Assembly: GCA_027972325.1 (NCBI GenBank)
Contig: JAPMOS010000019.1
Location: forward strand, 1-64,000
Direction: 5' to 3'
Length of the DNA stretch: 64,000 nucleotides
DNA from: Paratrimastix pyriformis
Lineage: Eukaryota; Preaxostyla; Paratrimastigidae
Shown here: piece after piece, positions 29,213 to 40,694 of the stretch
Layout: each line of letters begins with the position of its first letter
Position numbering within the stretch: the stretch's first letter is position 1
The notes under the pieces: generated by a model
Told to the model about the DNA's origin: nothing
The model's input: the letters and a program-made list of their open reading frames with translations, nothing else
Database searches by the model: none
Program-made: the position numbers and the translations under genes

Positions 29213-32172
29213 ATGATGGAGGGCGGCAACAGCAATGATACGTGTGGCGACAAGAAGAACCCGCCATGTCGCCCGAGGAAGCAGCTCGACTATGTCATTC
29301 CTGGGGGAAGAAGTGACGATGAATCGTGGCGATGCCCGGCTGTCTGTGTGCTTACCGGTCTCTTTGGTGGTCACATCGTCTTGCGATTAGTGTCATGCCC
29401 ATTACGAAGATCCAGTGGGCTTGAGCTGTGGTCAGTCTGATCCAACACCTTTGGAAATTCTATTATATTGTCTCCATAACTAGGGGATACGGTCTGCCGG
29501 GCCTGTGCTGCAGCCATCGGCGGTATCTGTCCGGCTTGCAATGAAAAGTTCCTCACCGAACAGTCTGGAATAGTGTTTTGTTTATCTGCTTAATCAACGG
29601 GTGACCTCAGGCTGTTTCCTTCGCGGATGGCCCAGCGTCAAGTGAAGCAGATGCAGTGTCACTGCCCCAACCGTGGGTTGGGCTGTGCGGCCTTGATTGG
29701 TGTGCTGGATGTGGAGCATCACCTGGGGGCGGAGTGCGAGTGGCGCGAGGAGGAGTGCGACCAGTGCCACCAACAGGTCCGGCGGGCTGAGATGGCCCGC
29801 CACAAGGACACCACCTGTGCCCGCAAGCCGGTCCGTCACCCAAGCACCACCACCACCACCCATCATCCACGACCAAAGCCCTTGCTCCACACCTGCCAGG
29901 GCAGGGTGATATGCCCTCCCCCCCCCCCCCCCCCAGTAACCTTCATCATCATCGATCACAACGTGAAATGAAGAGGGCGTGTGTCCGTACGGGTATGTGT
30001 GCCTCTGTGTGTGTCTGTGTGTGTCTGTGTGTCTGCGCCTCTGTGCGCCTCTGCCTGTGTCGCTGTGTCTCTGTGTGTCTCTGTGTGTCTCTGTGTGTGT
30101 GTCACTGTGTGTCTCTGTGTGTCTCTGTGTGTCTCTGTGTGTCTCTGTGTCTCTCTGTGTCTCTCTGTGTCTCTCTGTGCGTCTCTGTGCGTCTCTGTGC
30201 GTCTCTGTGTGCGTCTCTGTGTGCGTCTCTGTGTGCGTCTCTGTGTGCGTCTCTGTGTGCGTCTGTGTGCGTCTCTGTGTGCGTCTGTGTGCGTCTCTGT
30301 GTGCGTCTCTGTGTGCGTCTCTGTGTGTCTCTGCTGTGTCTCTGCTGTGTCTCTGTGTGTCGCTGTGTGTCTCTGTGTGCTCTTTTTTGGCCCCCTTCCT
30401 CTCGTTCTTCCTCTCGTTTTGGGCGCGCTGTTCGTTTGGTTTTGTTTGTTGTTGTTCTCGTTTTGCTCTGTTCGTCTGGCCCTGGTTTTGCTGTGCGTTG
30501 ATCGGCTGCCGTCACGCCCGTTTCTCTGGCTGGCTGTCTGCAGATGGGCTGCGGGTACGCGGATGTGGGCTGCCCGACCCGGTGCGCACAGGAAGACCTG
30601 GCCGCCCACGAGCGGGACGGGGTGGTGACCCACATGGGCCTCCTCAGGCAGCGCCTGGCCGACACCAGCGCCGACCTCACCCACTGCAAGGCCGACCTCA
30701 CCCAGTGCAAGGCCGACCTCACCCAGTGCAAGGCCGACCTCGGCCAGACCAATGCTGCCCTCAGCCAGACCGAGGCCCGGCTGACCCAGACCCAGCACGA
30801 CCTGGCCGAGAGCAGGGCCGCCCAGAGCCAAACAGCGGCGGCACTCAGCCAAACCCAACAGGAACTGGCCGCCGTCCGGTCGCAGATCGACCAGGTCCAC
30901 CCCCCCCCCCCCCCCCCCCCCCACCCCACCACCACACACACACACACCCCTCTTGCCGAGGTGCTCGGAGGGCCGGTTCCGCCATCTCTTCCCGCACCTC
31001 GAACTCATTTCCGGCCTCTCTTGATTGCCCTGCCCTGGCTTGCCCATGCTGCCCCCTCTGCCCCAGCTGTTCACCCCGCCCGCTGCCCCCGAGGGCCTGG
31101 CGGCCCGCTGGGACGAGGCCACGAAGGAGGTTGCCCTCGACTGGCAGCCCGTGCCCGGCATCTGTGCAGGGGCCGACCCGACTGCTGCCTGCTGCGCCCT
31201 GGCGGCCGCCGCCCGCCACCGGGGCCCCCCGTCCGCTACCGGGTGCAGGCCACCCTCGTGGCCGGCGGTGGCGACCCCACCGGCAGCGGCAGCCCGGTTG
31301 TCATCTTCACGGGCCCCGAGTGCCGCTGCCGGTACCGCTTCCCCCCTGTTGATGCCTTCGACGCTGAGGCCCGCTTTGTGGTGGTGGCCATGCGGGGCCT
31401 GGCCGAGAGCGGCCCCTCCGCCCCCGCCACCTGCACCCGCCCCGGCAGTCCGTCGTCCTCTGCCCACCCCACCCACCATCCCACCCCTGTCCCCGCCCTC
31501 TTTCCACACGCAACGCTCCTTCCGCCGTAAATGTCAGCCCTCTCCCACCTCCCCTACCCGGCCCCGCTCTGACCCACGACACCTCATCGCTCTTCCACCT
31601 TTCCAGAGGTGTTCCGCTACGACCACGACATGGACGATCGGGGCCTGTTCTACTCCATCGGCACCCAGGGTGGCACCCAGCCCTGGCGCAACCCGGCCGA
31701 GGCGGGCTGGGTCACCGTCACCCGCTCATCCAACGATACTGGGAAGGCCTCCGATCTGACGGGGCGCCAGCCATGCCTCAGTTACACAAACAGCCAGCCC
31801 AACTCGTGGTGGCAGGTTGACCTGGGTGCGGGGCGCCTCTTCACGCCCACCCGCTACACCCTCCGCCACAGCAACGACCCAGGCGATGTGGTTTTTCGGC
31901 TGCAGTCGTGGCGGCTGGAGGGCTCGGTGGACGGGGCTGAGGGCAGCTGGCGGACCCTGGACGAGCACACCAACGAGCCCAACGCCCTCGCCGCCCGTGC
32001 CGATGCCATGGCCACCTTCGTTGTGGCCCCCGAACGGGCATTCCCGGCCCGCCGCTTCCGGGTGCTGGTGACCGGCCCCAACCCCCACGGGAGCTCTCAC
32101 TACCTGATGCTGTCGGGCCTGGAGATGTACGGCTCCCTCAGCAACCCCGCCCAGCAGCAGCAGCAGCAGTAG
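29213..32172 (+). CDS. Family member B: RING-TRAF-coiled coil-FN3-sandwich, one frameshift
   Basis: Exons 29,213-29,341, 29,391-29,430, 29,484-29,562, 29,611-29,830, 30,544-30,894, 31,067-31,447 and 31,607-32,172. The RING ([27 protein letters not shown]), TRAF finger ([10 protein letters not shown]), coiled coil, FN3 ([31 protein letters not shown]) and sandwich ([30 protein letters not shown]) are all present. The FN3 exon changes frame near 31,200-31,230, so either this copy is dead or one base is misassembled in the GC-rich stretch. It ends in a short Gln run. Intron 4 holds ~400 bp of GT/CT repeat. Start is at 29,213 or the next Met at 29,216. Confidence 0.8.
29970..30395. repeat. GTGTCTCT-type microsatellite in intron 4 of member B
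   Basis: About 420 bp of GTGTCTCTGTGTGTCTC-like and GTGCGTCTCT-like repeats. A related, shorter tract (35,230-35,440) occupies the same intron of member C. The Cys/Val/Ser-rich open frames through it are by-products. Confidence 0.93.
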
Positions 32173-33610
32173 CAGTCGCCCTGCCCACCCTTTTCGAACC
32201 TCCATCCTCCACCCACCGTTCCTTCGCCACTCCAGCAGCCCATCCCCTCTCCCCCATCCAGTGCCTGTCCGCGCTGACCCGCTCGATCCCTGCATTCCTG
32301 TCCCCGTCCCGGTGATCCCTCCATTCCTGTTCCCGTCCCGGTGTCCTGACCCCGCCCTGTCCCTCCAGCGACCCCCCATCCGCTCCCCCGTCCCGAAGGC
32401 ATCGCAATCGAATTCCCCCTCGGTGGCCAGGGCCTTGGCTTGTAACGCACAGTCATCGTTCTTTCTTGGACTTGTCCCCTGTGTGCGCCCTCGCAAATAC
32501 ACAGCAGCATGTTTCGCTCTGGCCCCGCGGATGGTTTGTCTTGTCCGAAAGGGGAGAGCGTCTGCTGCGTCTTTGGGTGAACTCAATGCGCGTGCAGCTT
32601 GCATGCCCGCCCATCCACCAAACGCCCCCTCTGCTCCCGACTGGCCCAGCCCCCCACCGACGCCTTCCCTCCTCCACCCGTCATTGTCTTCTGGAGTCCC
32701 CCCCGGGTCAACCCCGTCTTCCCCCAGCTTGGGGGTTGTGCTTCTCCGCGCCTCTGAGTCTCCTCGCAAGTACGCGGCATGTTTCAAAACTCCCGACTGC
32801 CGATCCCCCAGACAAACGCAGGCGGGAGGGGACACCCGGGTTGAAATGATGGGCAGGCAGGTGCCGCAAGGAGCCATGACTGAGGTCTGGCGCAGGGAGG
32901 GGGGGAGGGGGGGAGGAGGAGGAGGAGGAGGAGCTGGTGGCTGCCTCACCGTCTGTCCCCCCCGGGCAGACTGGGCCACCCCCTGGGCGCTTCCTCCACC
33001 CGAGCCAAAAGGGCAGGGCCAGGGGATGCGATGCGTGTATTCGGCACTGGCGGAAGCGACGAGCAGCAGCAGCGTGACCCAGCGAGCTCGTCCCTTGGTC
33101 AGGTCAGGTCACCGCTGTGCGGCCGCGGTGGGTGGGAGGACGGGTGGTGCCTCATCCTCATCCGTTCTCCCGATCATCACGACCTGCTGGAGGAAGGCCG
33201 AGGAGGATCGACGTGAATGACAGCAGACGACATGCTTGGTGGAGGGCGTGCGGGGGGGATGATGGCAGGGGATGGGGGATGGGGATGGGGATGGGGGATG
33301 GGGATGGGGAGATGGGGAGGGGATGGGGATGGGGATGGGGGATGGGGGGAAGGGGATGGGGGAGGGAGGATGGGGATGGGATGAGGAGGGGTGGGATGGG
33401 GATGGGGGGAGGAGGGGGAGGGAGGGAGGGGGGGGAGGGGAGGAGGGGAGGAGGGAGGGAGGGGAGGGAGGAGGGGAGGAGGGGGGAGGGGGGAGGAGGG
33501 AGGAGGGGGAGGAGGAGGAGGAGGAGGGGAGGAGGGGAGGAGGGGAGGAGGGAGGAGGAGGGAGGAGGAGGGAGGAGGGGGAGGTCAGGGGGAGGACCTC
33601 CCGTCTCTCC
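32173..33610. other. Intergenic: duplicated flank, LINE tail and GGGGAT/GGAGG repeats
   Basis: 32,432-32,515 carries a LINE-3'-end-like block (TGTAACGCACAG, GTGCGCCCTCGC, AAATACACAGCAGCATG). 32,600-33,230 is a segment repeated after members C (37,460-37,940) and D (41,290-41,910), containing CGACGCCTTCCCTC and a GGAAGGCCGAGGA-like end. 33,240-33,600 is G/A-rich simple repeat. No gene is supported here. Confidence 0.6.
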
Positions 33611-34316
33611 CTGCCAGCTGTTGTTCAGCGAGGATGATGGCGGCTGCCTGGGCCTGGATGATGCGCTGGGCAGGGGCGGCCTCTTTCTGTGGGGTGGGGG
33701 AACACCTCAGTCAATGCAGGAATCTTCCTACTGTGCCCCATTCATCTCCCGTCGTGGAGGGAGAGGGTGGGGTGGGAGTGTCGCCGGGCCCCTGGACTCG
33801 CGAGACCAGGAGGGGAGGGGTTCGGGCTGCCCGCATGTGCGACCGGGGAGTCGGGTGGCGGTTAGAACCGAAGGGAGAGCGGTCGTCTGTGCCCTCGCAA
33901 ACCATCCATCCATCTCGCACTTTGTCTCTCCGTTTTCTGAGCCCCAGTCGAGCGTGATGATAAACGTGTTGGCCCGGGGAATAGGAACACAAAAGCCGGA
34001 GAGAGAGAAAAAAAAAAATTCAACCAACAACATCCCAGCTTTCTTCCGAGACACATTCTACGCATCCATTCGTCCATACCCTGCCTTGAGGAAGCCAAGA
34101 TAACTGCACCTAACCCATCCCATCCCTGGCATCTCCTCGCGCATTTTCTTCCTTCTATTTGTGATATTTTTCCTCTCCTTCCTACTCATCCCGATCCCGA
34201 CAACACGACGCATCCCACTTCAAAGAAAAAAAAAATTCAGGATCGAAGACCGCCTGCGATCCAGTGGACAACCCCCCGCGCGGTGTCCACTCGGCACAAA
34301 AAAGGGCCGCGAGAGA
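33610..34316. promoter_or_regulatory. Conserved 5' flank of family members (C copy)
   Basis: The ~400 bp before member C share blocks with the DNA upstream of E (42,070-42,530) and J (58,380-58,698): CTCGCGAGACCAGGAGGGG, GTGATGATAAACGTGTTGGC followed by CCGGGGAATAGGAACA, and a CCTGCGATCCAGTGGACAAC-CCCGCGCGGTGTCCAC block just before the start codon. The segment presumably holds the promoter and 5' UTR. A minus-strand coding-like stretch (IIQAQAAAIILAEQQLAG) at 33,615-33,690 may be a remnant of another duplicated gene. Confidence 0.4.
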
Positions 34317-35964
34317 ATGGAAGCTGCTAATGAAGGTGTGGTGACCGGGAGGAACAGCAACGACACGCCAACGTGCTGTAGTGATGGCAAGAAACGCACC
34401 CCCTGCAGACCACGAAAACAGCTGGAATATGTCCTCCCCATCGGAAGAAGCGACGACGAGACTTGGCGATGCCCAGCTGTCTGTTGAAGGAGAATTGTTG
34501 AGTTCGTAGCACCACCAACTTGCTTTGTTTTTTAGTGTCTCGCACATTATGAGGATCCGGTGAGTCTGAGCTGCGGTCTGGCACCCCACACATTGGGCGT
34601 GGGTTTTGGTCGATTCAAGCTCCCTCTATAGGTGACGCAGTTTGTCGGGCCTGTGCAGCCGCCATTGGTGACGTCTGTCCAACATGCAGGGAGACGGTTA
34701 TCGCAGAGCAGTCTGTTGTTGTTTCCACCGGCACGAGATCACAAAGCGTTCCTTGTTCTTGTTGATCGCCCCCAACGACCAGGCTGCTCCCTTCGCGGAT
34801 CGCTCAGCGTCAGGTCAAACAGATGCAATGCCACTGCCCCAACCGTGGGCTGGGCTGCGCGGCTCTGATTGGTGTGCTGGATGTGGAGCATCACCTGGGG
34901 GCGGAGTGCGAGTGGCGCGAGGAGGAGTGCGACCAGTGCCACCAGCAGGTCCGGCGGGCTGAGATGGCCCGCCACAAGGACACCACATGCGCCCGCAAGC
35001 CGGTCCGCCACCCACCCACCATATCCCATCGCTCCCACCAGGGGCAGGACGTAACACTGTGGTTCCTCGTCGTCCACATGCACCCGCATACGCCGTTCCC
35101 CTGCCTGGTTGGATTGGATGGCGCGCCCACGCGATGGCCCGGCACTCCCGCTCCCTCCCCCCCATGGTTGCTCAGCCCAGGCCGCCATCCGCCATGTCCC
35201 CCCCAGTAACCTACATCGTCATCGATCGCGTGCGTGTTTGTGCGTCTCTGTCTGTCTCTGTCTGTCACGTGTGTCTGTCTGTCATGTGTCTCTGTCTGTC
35301 TCTGGCTGTCTTTATGTGTCTCTGTGTGTCTCTGTCTGTCTCTGTCTGTCATGTGTGTGTCATGTGTGTGTCATGTGTGTGTCATGTGCCTCTCTCTGTG
35401 ACTCTCTGTGTCTGTGTCTGTGTCTGTGTCTGTGTGCTCTTTTTTGCCCCCTTCTGATCGTTTGTGCGCTCTGTTCGTCTGATTTGGTTTCTTGTTGGTC
35501 TCGCTGCTCTGTTCGTCTGACCTTGTTTGCTGTTGGTCGGCTGCCATCATGCCCGTTTCTCTGGCTGGCTGGCTGGCTGGCTGGGTGCAGATGGCCTGCG
35601 GGTACGCGGATGTGGGCTGCCCGACCCGGTGTGCCCAGGAAGACCTGGCCGCCCACGAGCGGGACGGGGTGGTGGCCCACATGGGCCTCCTCAGGCAGCG
35701 CCTGGCCGACACCAGCGCCGACCTCACCCAGACCAGGGCCGACCTCACCCAGACCAATGCTGCCCTCAGCCAGACCGAGGACCGGCTGACCCAGACCAGA
35801 GCCGACCTCACCCAGTGCAAGGCCGACCTCACCCAGACCCAGCACGACCTGGCCGAGAGCAGGGCCGCCCAGAGCCAGACAGCGGTGGCGCTCAGCCAAA
35901 CCCAACAAGAACTGGACGCCTTCCGGTCGCAGATCGACCAGGTCCATCATCACCACCACCACCA

Positions 35965-35998
<34 letters not shown>

Positions 35999-37335
35999 GA
36001 GGTGCGAGGAGGGCCGGGCCCCTCCATCTCTTCCCGCATCCCGAATTCATTCCCGACCCTCCGCGTCCCTTTCCTGCCCCTCTTGCTCGCTTGCCCATGC
36101 TGCCCCTCCGTCCCCTCAGCTGTTCACCCCGCCGGCTGCCCCCGAGGGCCTGACGGCCCGTTGGGACGAGGCCACGAAGGAGGTTGCCCTCGATTGGCAG
36201 CCCGTGACCGGCATCTGCGCAGGGGCTGCCCCTGCTGTTGCTGCCTGTTGCGCCCTGGCCGCAGCCACCGCCCCACCACCACCACCGGGACCCCCCGTCC
36301 CCGTCCGCTATCGGGTGCAGGCCACCATCGTGGCTGGTGGCGACCCCAACGGCAGCAGCAGTCCGGTCGTTGTCTACACGGGCCCCGAGTGCCGCTGCCG
36401 GTACCGCTTCCCCGATGGCACCGCCTTTGGCGTTGAGGCCCGCTTTGTGGTGGTGGCCATGCGGGGCCTGGCCGAGAGCGGCTCCTCCGCCCCCGCCACC
36501 TGCACCTGCCGCGACAGTCCGTCGTCCTCTGCCCACCCCATCCACCACCCCACCCTGTCTCTGCCCTCTTCCATATGCACCGCTCCTTCCGCGTAAATTT
36601 CAGCCTCTCCCACCTCCCCCTCCCGGCCCCGCTCTGACTCACGACACCTCATGGCTCCCATCCATCCATCCATCCATCCATCCATCCATCCATCCATCCA
36701 TCCATCCATCCATCCATCCATCCATCCATCCATCCATCCATCCATCCATCCATCCATCCATCCATCCATCCATCCATCCAGAGGTGTTCACGTACGAGCG
36801 CGACATGGACGAGCGGGGCCTGTTCTACTACATCGGCACCCAGGGCCGCACCCAGCCCTGGCGCAACCCGGCCGAGGCGGGCTGGGTCACCGCCACCCGC
36901 TCATCCGAGGGCGGCTCCGGGAAGGCCTCCGATGCCCTGGGGCGCCAGCCATGCATCAGCTACACCAACGACCAGCCCACACCCTCGTGGTGGCAGGTTG
37001 ACCTGGGTGCGAGGCGCCTCTTCAGGCCCACCCGCTACACCCTCCGCCACAGCGACTGCACAGGCCATGAGAAGTTTCGGCTGCAGTCGTGGCGGCTGGA
37101 GGGCTCGGTGGACGGGGCTGATGGCAGCTGGCGGACCCTGGACGAGCACACCAACGAGCCCAACGCCATCCCCGCACGCCCCGGTGCCATGGCCACCTTC
37201 GCCGTGGCCCCCGAACGGGCATTCCCGGCCCGCCTCTTCCGGGTGCTGATGACCGGCCCCAACCTCCTTGAGAACTACCTCCTGATGCTGTCGGGCCTGG
37301 AGATGTACGGCACCCTCCTCAGCGACCCCGCCCAT

Positions 37336-37367
<32 letters not shown>

Positions 37368-37371
37368 GTAG
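34317..37371 (+). CDS. Family member C: intact RING-TRAF-coiled coil-FN3-sandwich protein
   Basis: Exons 34,317-34,478, 34,536-34,575, 34,632-34,710, 34,783-35,002, 35,591-35,941, 36,120-36,516 and 36,782-37,371; all phases agree, giving 612 residues. Residues ~50-95 are the RING ([28 protein letters not shown]), 95-167 the first TRAF finger, 168-285 a second finger plus heptads (ADLTQTR), 285-416 FN3 and 417-600 the HECTD1-like sandwich ([37 protein letters not shown]). It ends in ~10 Gln. RINGs with TRAF fingers usually transfer ubiquitin and form coiled-coil oligomers; the sandwich probably binds ligand or glycan. Intron 6 contains an (ATCC)n tract. Its 5' 590 bp are almost identical to member D. 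Confidence 0.87.
36653..36780. repeat. (CATC)n microsatellite in intron 6 of member C
   Basis: About thirty uninterrupted CATC units reaching the 3' splice site: the final CATCCAG supplies the acceptor AG. Confidence 0.95.
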
Positions 37372-39261
37372 CATGAGCCCTGCCCGCCCTTCCTTCCGCC
37401 ATCCTCCCACTCCGCCTGCTGGGTCTTTGCGAGAACTCATGACGGACACAGAGGCTTCCGCGTGCAACAGCTTTGCACGCCCACATCCGCCAAATGCCCC
37501 CTCTGCTCCCGACTGGCCTCCGCCCCCCCCCCCCCCCCCCCCCCCCCACCGACGCCTTCCCTCGTGCGGAGGCAGCCGCCATCGTCTTCTGGAGTCCCCC
37601 GGGTCAAACCCCATCTCCCTGGCCTCTGCGTCTTCGGAAATACACGGCATGTTCCAAACTGCCGCCTGCCGAAAATGATGGGGGGCAGTCAGGTGTCACA
37701 AGGAGTCATCGGGAGCAGGAGGGGGGGGGGGGGGGGGGGGGGGGGAGGAGCTGGTGGCTGCCAAAGCCAGAGGATGCGTGGATTCTGCACTGGCGGAAAA
37801 GCGAAGAGCATCAGCACGACCCACCGAACTCGCCCTGGCCAGGTCACCGCTGCGCAGCCGCAGTGGGTGGGGAGGACGAGGGCGGGCGGTGGGTCATCCA
37901 TTAGATCCCGATCATGACCTTGGGGGAAGGCGGATGAAGAGGCGCTCTTTGCTGATGATCATCGAACATCCCTCATGCTCCAGAGCACTCGGAGCGACAG
38001 TGTGCGTCGCAGCCAGGGCATCTTCGCCGAGGACAGGGGAGGTCCTGCCGGGAGTGGGGGTCGTGCTGTCCTCCTCTCCGACCACAGCCGAAGCCGTGGC
38101 GCCGGCTCCGCTGGCCTGGGCATCGCAAGTTGACGGGCTGCTGCTCGGTAACCGGTTGGAAATTTGAAAAGGCTGACCACGTCGGCACCCCGCTGGCCAA
38201 AACGACCCCCGCCGGAATTGAGGGGCCTCGCTCGGTGGGCTCGGGCCTGGCCCTGACCCGGACAGGAACACATGGGGGGCTCACTGATTCTCTCTTGGAA
38301 TATCCGCGTTTGGTTTGGCACCGAGCCTCAAAGCTGCGGTCACGAAGGGGACGGGGCCAACGAAGGGGTGCATGGGGCACCAAAACCGCAAAAAGACCTA
38401 ATTTTAAATTCTGCAGGCTCAGATTTTTCTAAATGGGGTCTAGTTTCCCGGGCCCAACTCAAACGACCGAGAGCCTGCGGGTGAACCGGATTTTTCATCG
38501 GGAGCATCCCGGACATTCTCCCAGAGGGGGAGTGGGCGGCGGGTTCCGGGCAGCCTCGCAGCACGGTGCTGGTGTACCACAGACTGGAGCGAGGGCCAAG
38601 TGGTCCCGGGCAAGCAAACGGCGCGAGGAGAGGGGAACTGAAAGAAGAAAACTCCAAAACTTGAGGTCGGCACTGTGGGCGAACAAGGATCTAAAGAAAA
38701 ATTCTGTAGGCTCAGATTTTTCTAAATCTTTTTTTGTGTCCAAATATGCTGTAACGAGGCGGCTCGCCCCGACGAACGGCGCTGAAGCCCCGAATCAATG
38801 GAGTCCAAAACGAGAGGAGACTTGGACAGAGATGCATCCCAGTGGAATAAAAACCTATGGACTCAACCAGTGTGAAGATCGCATCGGCTACAGTGTCGCG
38901 ATCCCAGGGGAGGAGGAAAACCCATGCTATTCGCAGAGGAGGGAACAGCGGAATTGAGGTTGCTGTGAATTCTAGTCTTGCTATGAGTTCGAGGAGGACC
39001 AACGGTAAAGACCCCATCAAAAAGAGAACTCTCCAAACGTTTCTCCGGGTGAAGAGGTCATGCCAATGGGGACCCCCGAAGTGAAAAGCTCTCAGAGGTA
39101 AGTTTGAAAATCGTTTCATGGTCCCTCGGGATGTTTCCGAATCAGCATCGAACGGCCGTTTTGGCCGCCGACGTGCCGACGTGTGTCTGTGACCGCCTGC
39201 GATCCAGTGGACAACCCCCCGCGCGGTGTCCACTCGGCAGGCGAAAAAGGGCCGCGAGAGA
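37372..39261. other. Intergenic: duplicated flank, homopolymers and dispersed repeat
   Basis: 37,460-37,940 repeats the flank segment seen after B and D, with long C (37,507-37,546) and G (37,720-37,745) runs. 38,235-38,800 is a dispersed repeat shared with 48,040-48,545 (both contain TCTCTCTTGGAATATCCG, GGGCGGCGGGTTCCG and ACTTGAGGTCG). 39,171-39,261 is the duplicated start of member C's 5' flank. No intact gene is seen. Confidence 0.55.
38235..38800 (+). repeat. Dispersed repeat, copy 1 (second copy at 48,040-48,545)
   Basis: The two copies share CTCGGTGGGCTCGGGCCTGG, GGACAGGAACACATGG, TCTCTTGGAATATCCG, AGTGGGCGGCGGGTTCCG, CCAAGTGGTCCCGGG and ATATGCTG(T/A)AACGAGG in the same order. One frame starts with SLILSWNIRVW, reminiscent of the start of LINE APE endonucleases, but it stops soon after. 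The nature of the repeat is otherwise unknown. Confidence 0.6.
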
Positions 39262-40694
39262 ATGGAAGCTGCTAATGAAGGTGTGGTGACCGGGAGGAAC
39301 AGCAACGACACGCCAACGTGCTGTAGTGATGGCAAGAAACGCACCCCCTGCAGACCACGAAAACAGCTGGAATATGTCCTCCCCATCGGAAGAAGCGACG
39401 ACGAGACTTGGCGATGCCCAGCTGTCTGTTGAAGGAGAATTGTTGAGTTCGTAGCACCACCAACTTGCTTTGTTTTTTAGTGTCTCGCACATTATGAGGA
39501 TCCGGTGAGTCTGAGCTGCGGTCTGGCACCCCACACATTGGGCGTGGGTTTTGGTCGATTCAAGCTCCCTCTATAGGTGACGCAGTTTGTCGGGCCTGTG
39601 CAGCCGCCATTGGTGACGTCTGTCCAACATGCAGGGAGACGGTTATCGCAGAGCAGTCTGTTGTTGTTTCCACCGGCACGAGATCACAAAGCGTTCCTTG
39701 TTCTTGTTGATCGCCCCCAACGACCAGGCTGCTCCCTTCGCGGATCGCTCAGCGTCAGGTCAAACAGATGCAATGCCACTGCCCCAACCGTGGGCTGGGC
39801 TGTGCGGCCGTGATTGGTGTGCTGGATGTGGAGCATGTCGGTCTACACGGGCCCCGAGTGCCGCTGCCGGTACCGCTTCCCCCCTGTTGATGCTTTCGAC
39901 CCTGAGGCCCGCTTTGTGGTGGTGGCCATGCGGGGCCTGACCGAGAGCGGCCCCTCCGCCCCCGCCACCTGCACCCGTCCCGGCAGTCCGTCGTCCTCTC
40001 CCCACCCCACCCACCACCCCACCTCTGTCCCCGCCCTCTTTCCACAACGCTCCTTCCGCCTAAATTTCAGCCCTCTCCAACCTCCCCTGACCGGCCCCGC
40101 TCTGACCCACGACACCTCCGCTCCTCCCACCCAGAGATGTTCACGTACGAGCGCGACATGGACGATCGGGGCCTGTTCTACTACATCGGCACCCAGGGCC
40201 GCACCCAACCCTGGCGCAACCCGGCCCTGGCGGGCTGGGTCATCGCCACCCGCTCATCCGAGTACTACGGGAAGGCCTCCGATCTCACGGGGCGCCAGCC
40301 ATGCGACAGCTACACCAGCAACAAGCCCAACTCGTGGTGGCGGGTTGACCTGGGTGCTGAGCGCCTCTTCACGCCCACCCGCTACACCCTCCGCCACAGC
40401 AACCACCCGAGCAATGTGGAGTATCGGCTGCAGTCGTGGCGGCTGGAGGGCTCGGTGGACGGGGCTGATGGCAGCTGGCGGACCCTGGACGTGCACACCA
40501 ACGAGCCCAATGCCTTCGCCCGCCCCGATGCCATGGCCACTTTCGCCGTGGCCCCCGAACGGGCATTCCCGGCCCGCCGCTTCCGGGTGCTGATGACCGG
40601 CCCCAGCCCCAACGGGTTCCACTGCCTGATGCTGTCGGGCCTGGAGATGTACGGCTCCCTCAGCCGCCCCGCTCATCATCAACAGCAGCAGTAG
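39262..40694 (+). pseudogene. Family member D: chimeric, internally deleted copy
   Basis: Exons 1-3 (39,262-39,423, 39,481-39,520 and 39,577-39,655) and the start of exon 4 (from 39,728) match member C almost base for base. At 39,837 the TRAF finger jumps from GATGTGGAGCAT into the middle of the FN3 exon (GTCTACACGGGCCCC), out of frame. The rest of the first finger, the second finger, the coiled coil and half of FN3 are missing. The remaining FN3 (to 39,985) and last exon (40,135-40,694) resemble member B and stay open. Either a short RING-only product is made or the gene is dead. Confidence 0.85.

Noticed and set aside
31025-31240. The member B frameshift as proof of a pseudogene
   Set aside because: A single change in a GC-rich stretch could be an assembly error; all other exons are sound, so the gene is kept as a CDS with a caveat.
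29911-31509. Cys/Val/Ser-rich and Thr/His/Arg-rich frames of 200-500 residues
   Set aside because: They are translations of the GT/CT microsatellite in intron 4 of member B and overlap phase-supported exons on the plus strand.
36238-37371. A 377-residue plus-strand frame through IHPSIHPS repeats
   Set aside because: It reads through an intron consisting of a CATC microsatellite; homologous members splice there at GTCCG and CAG.
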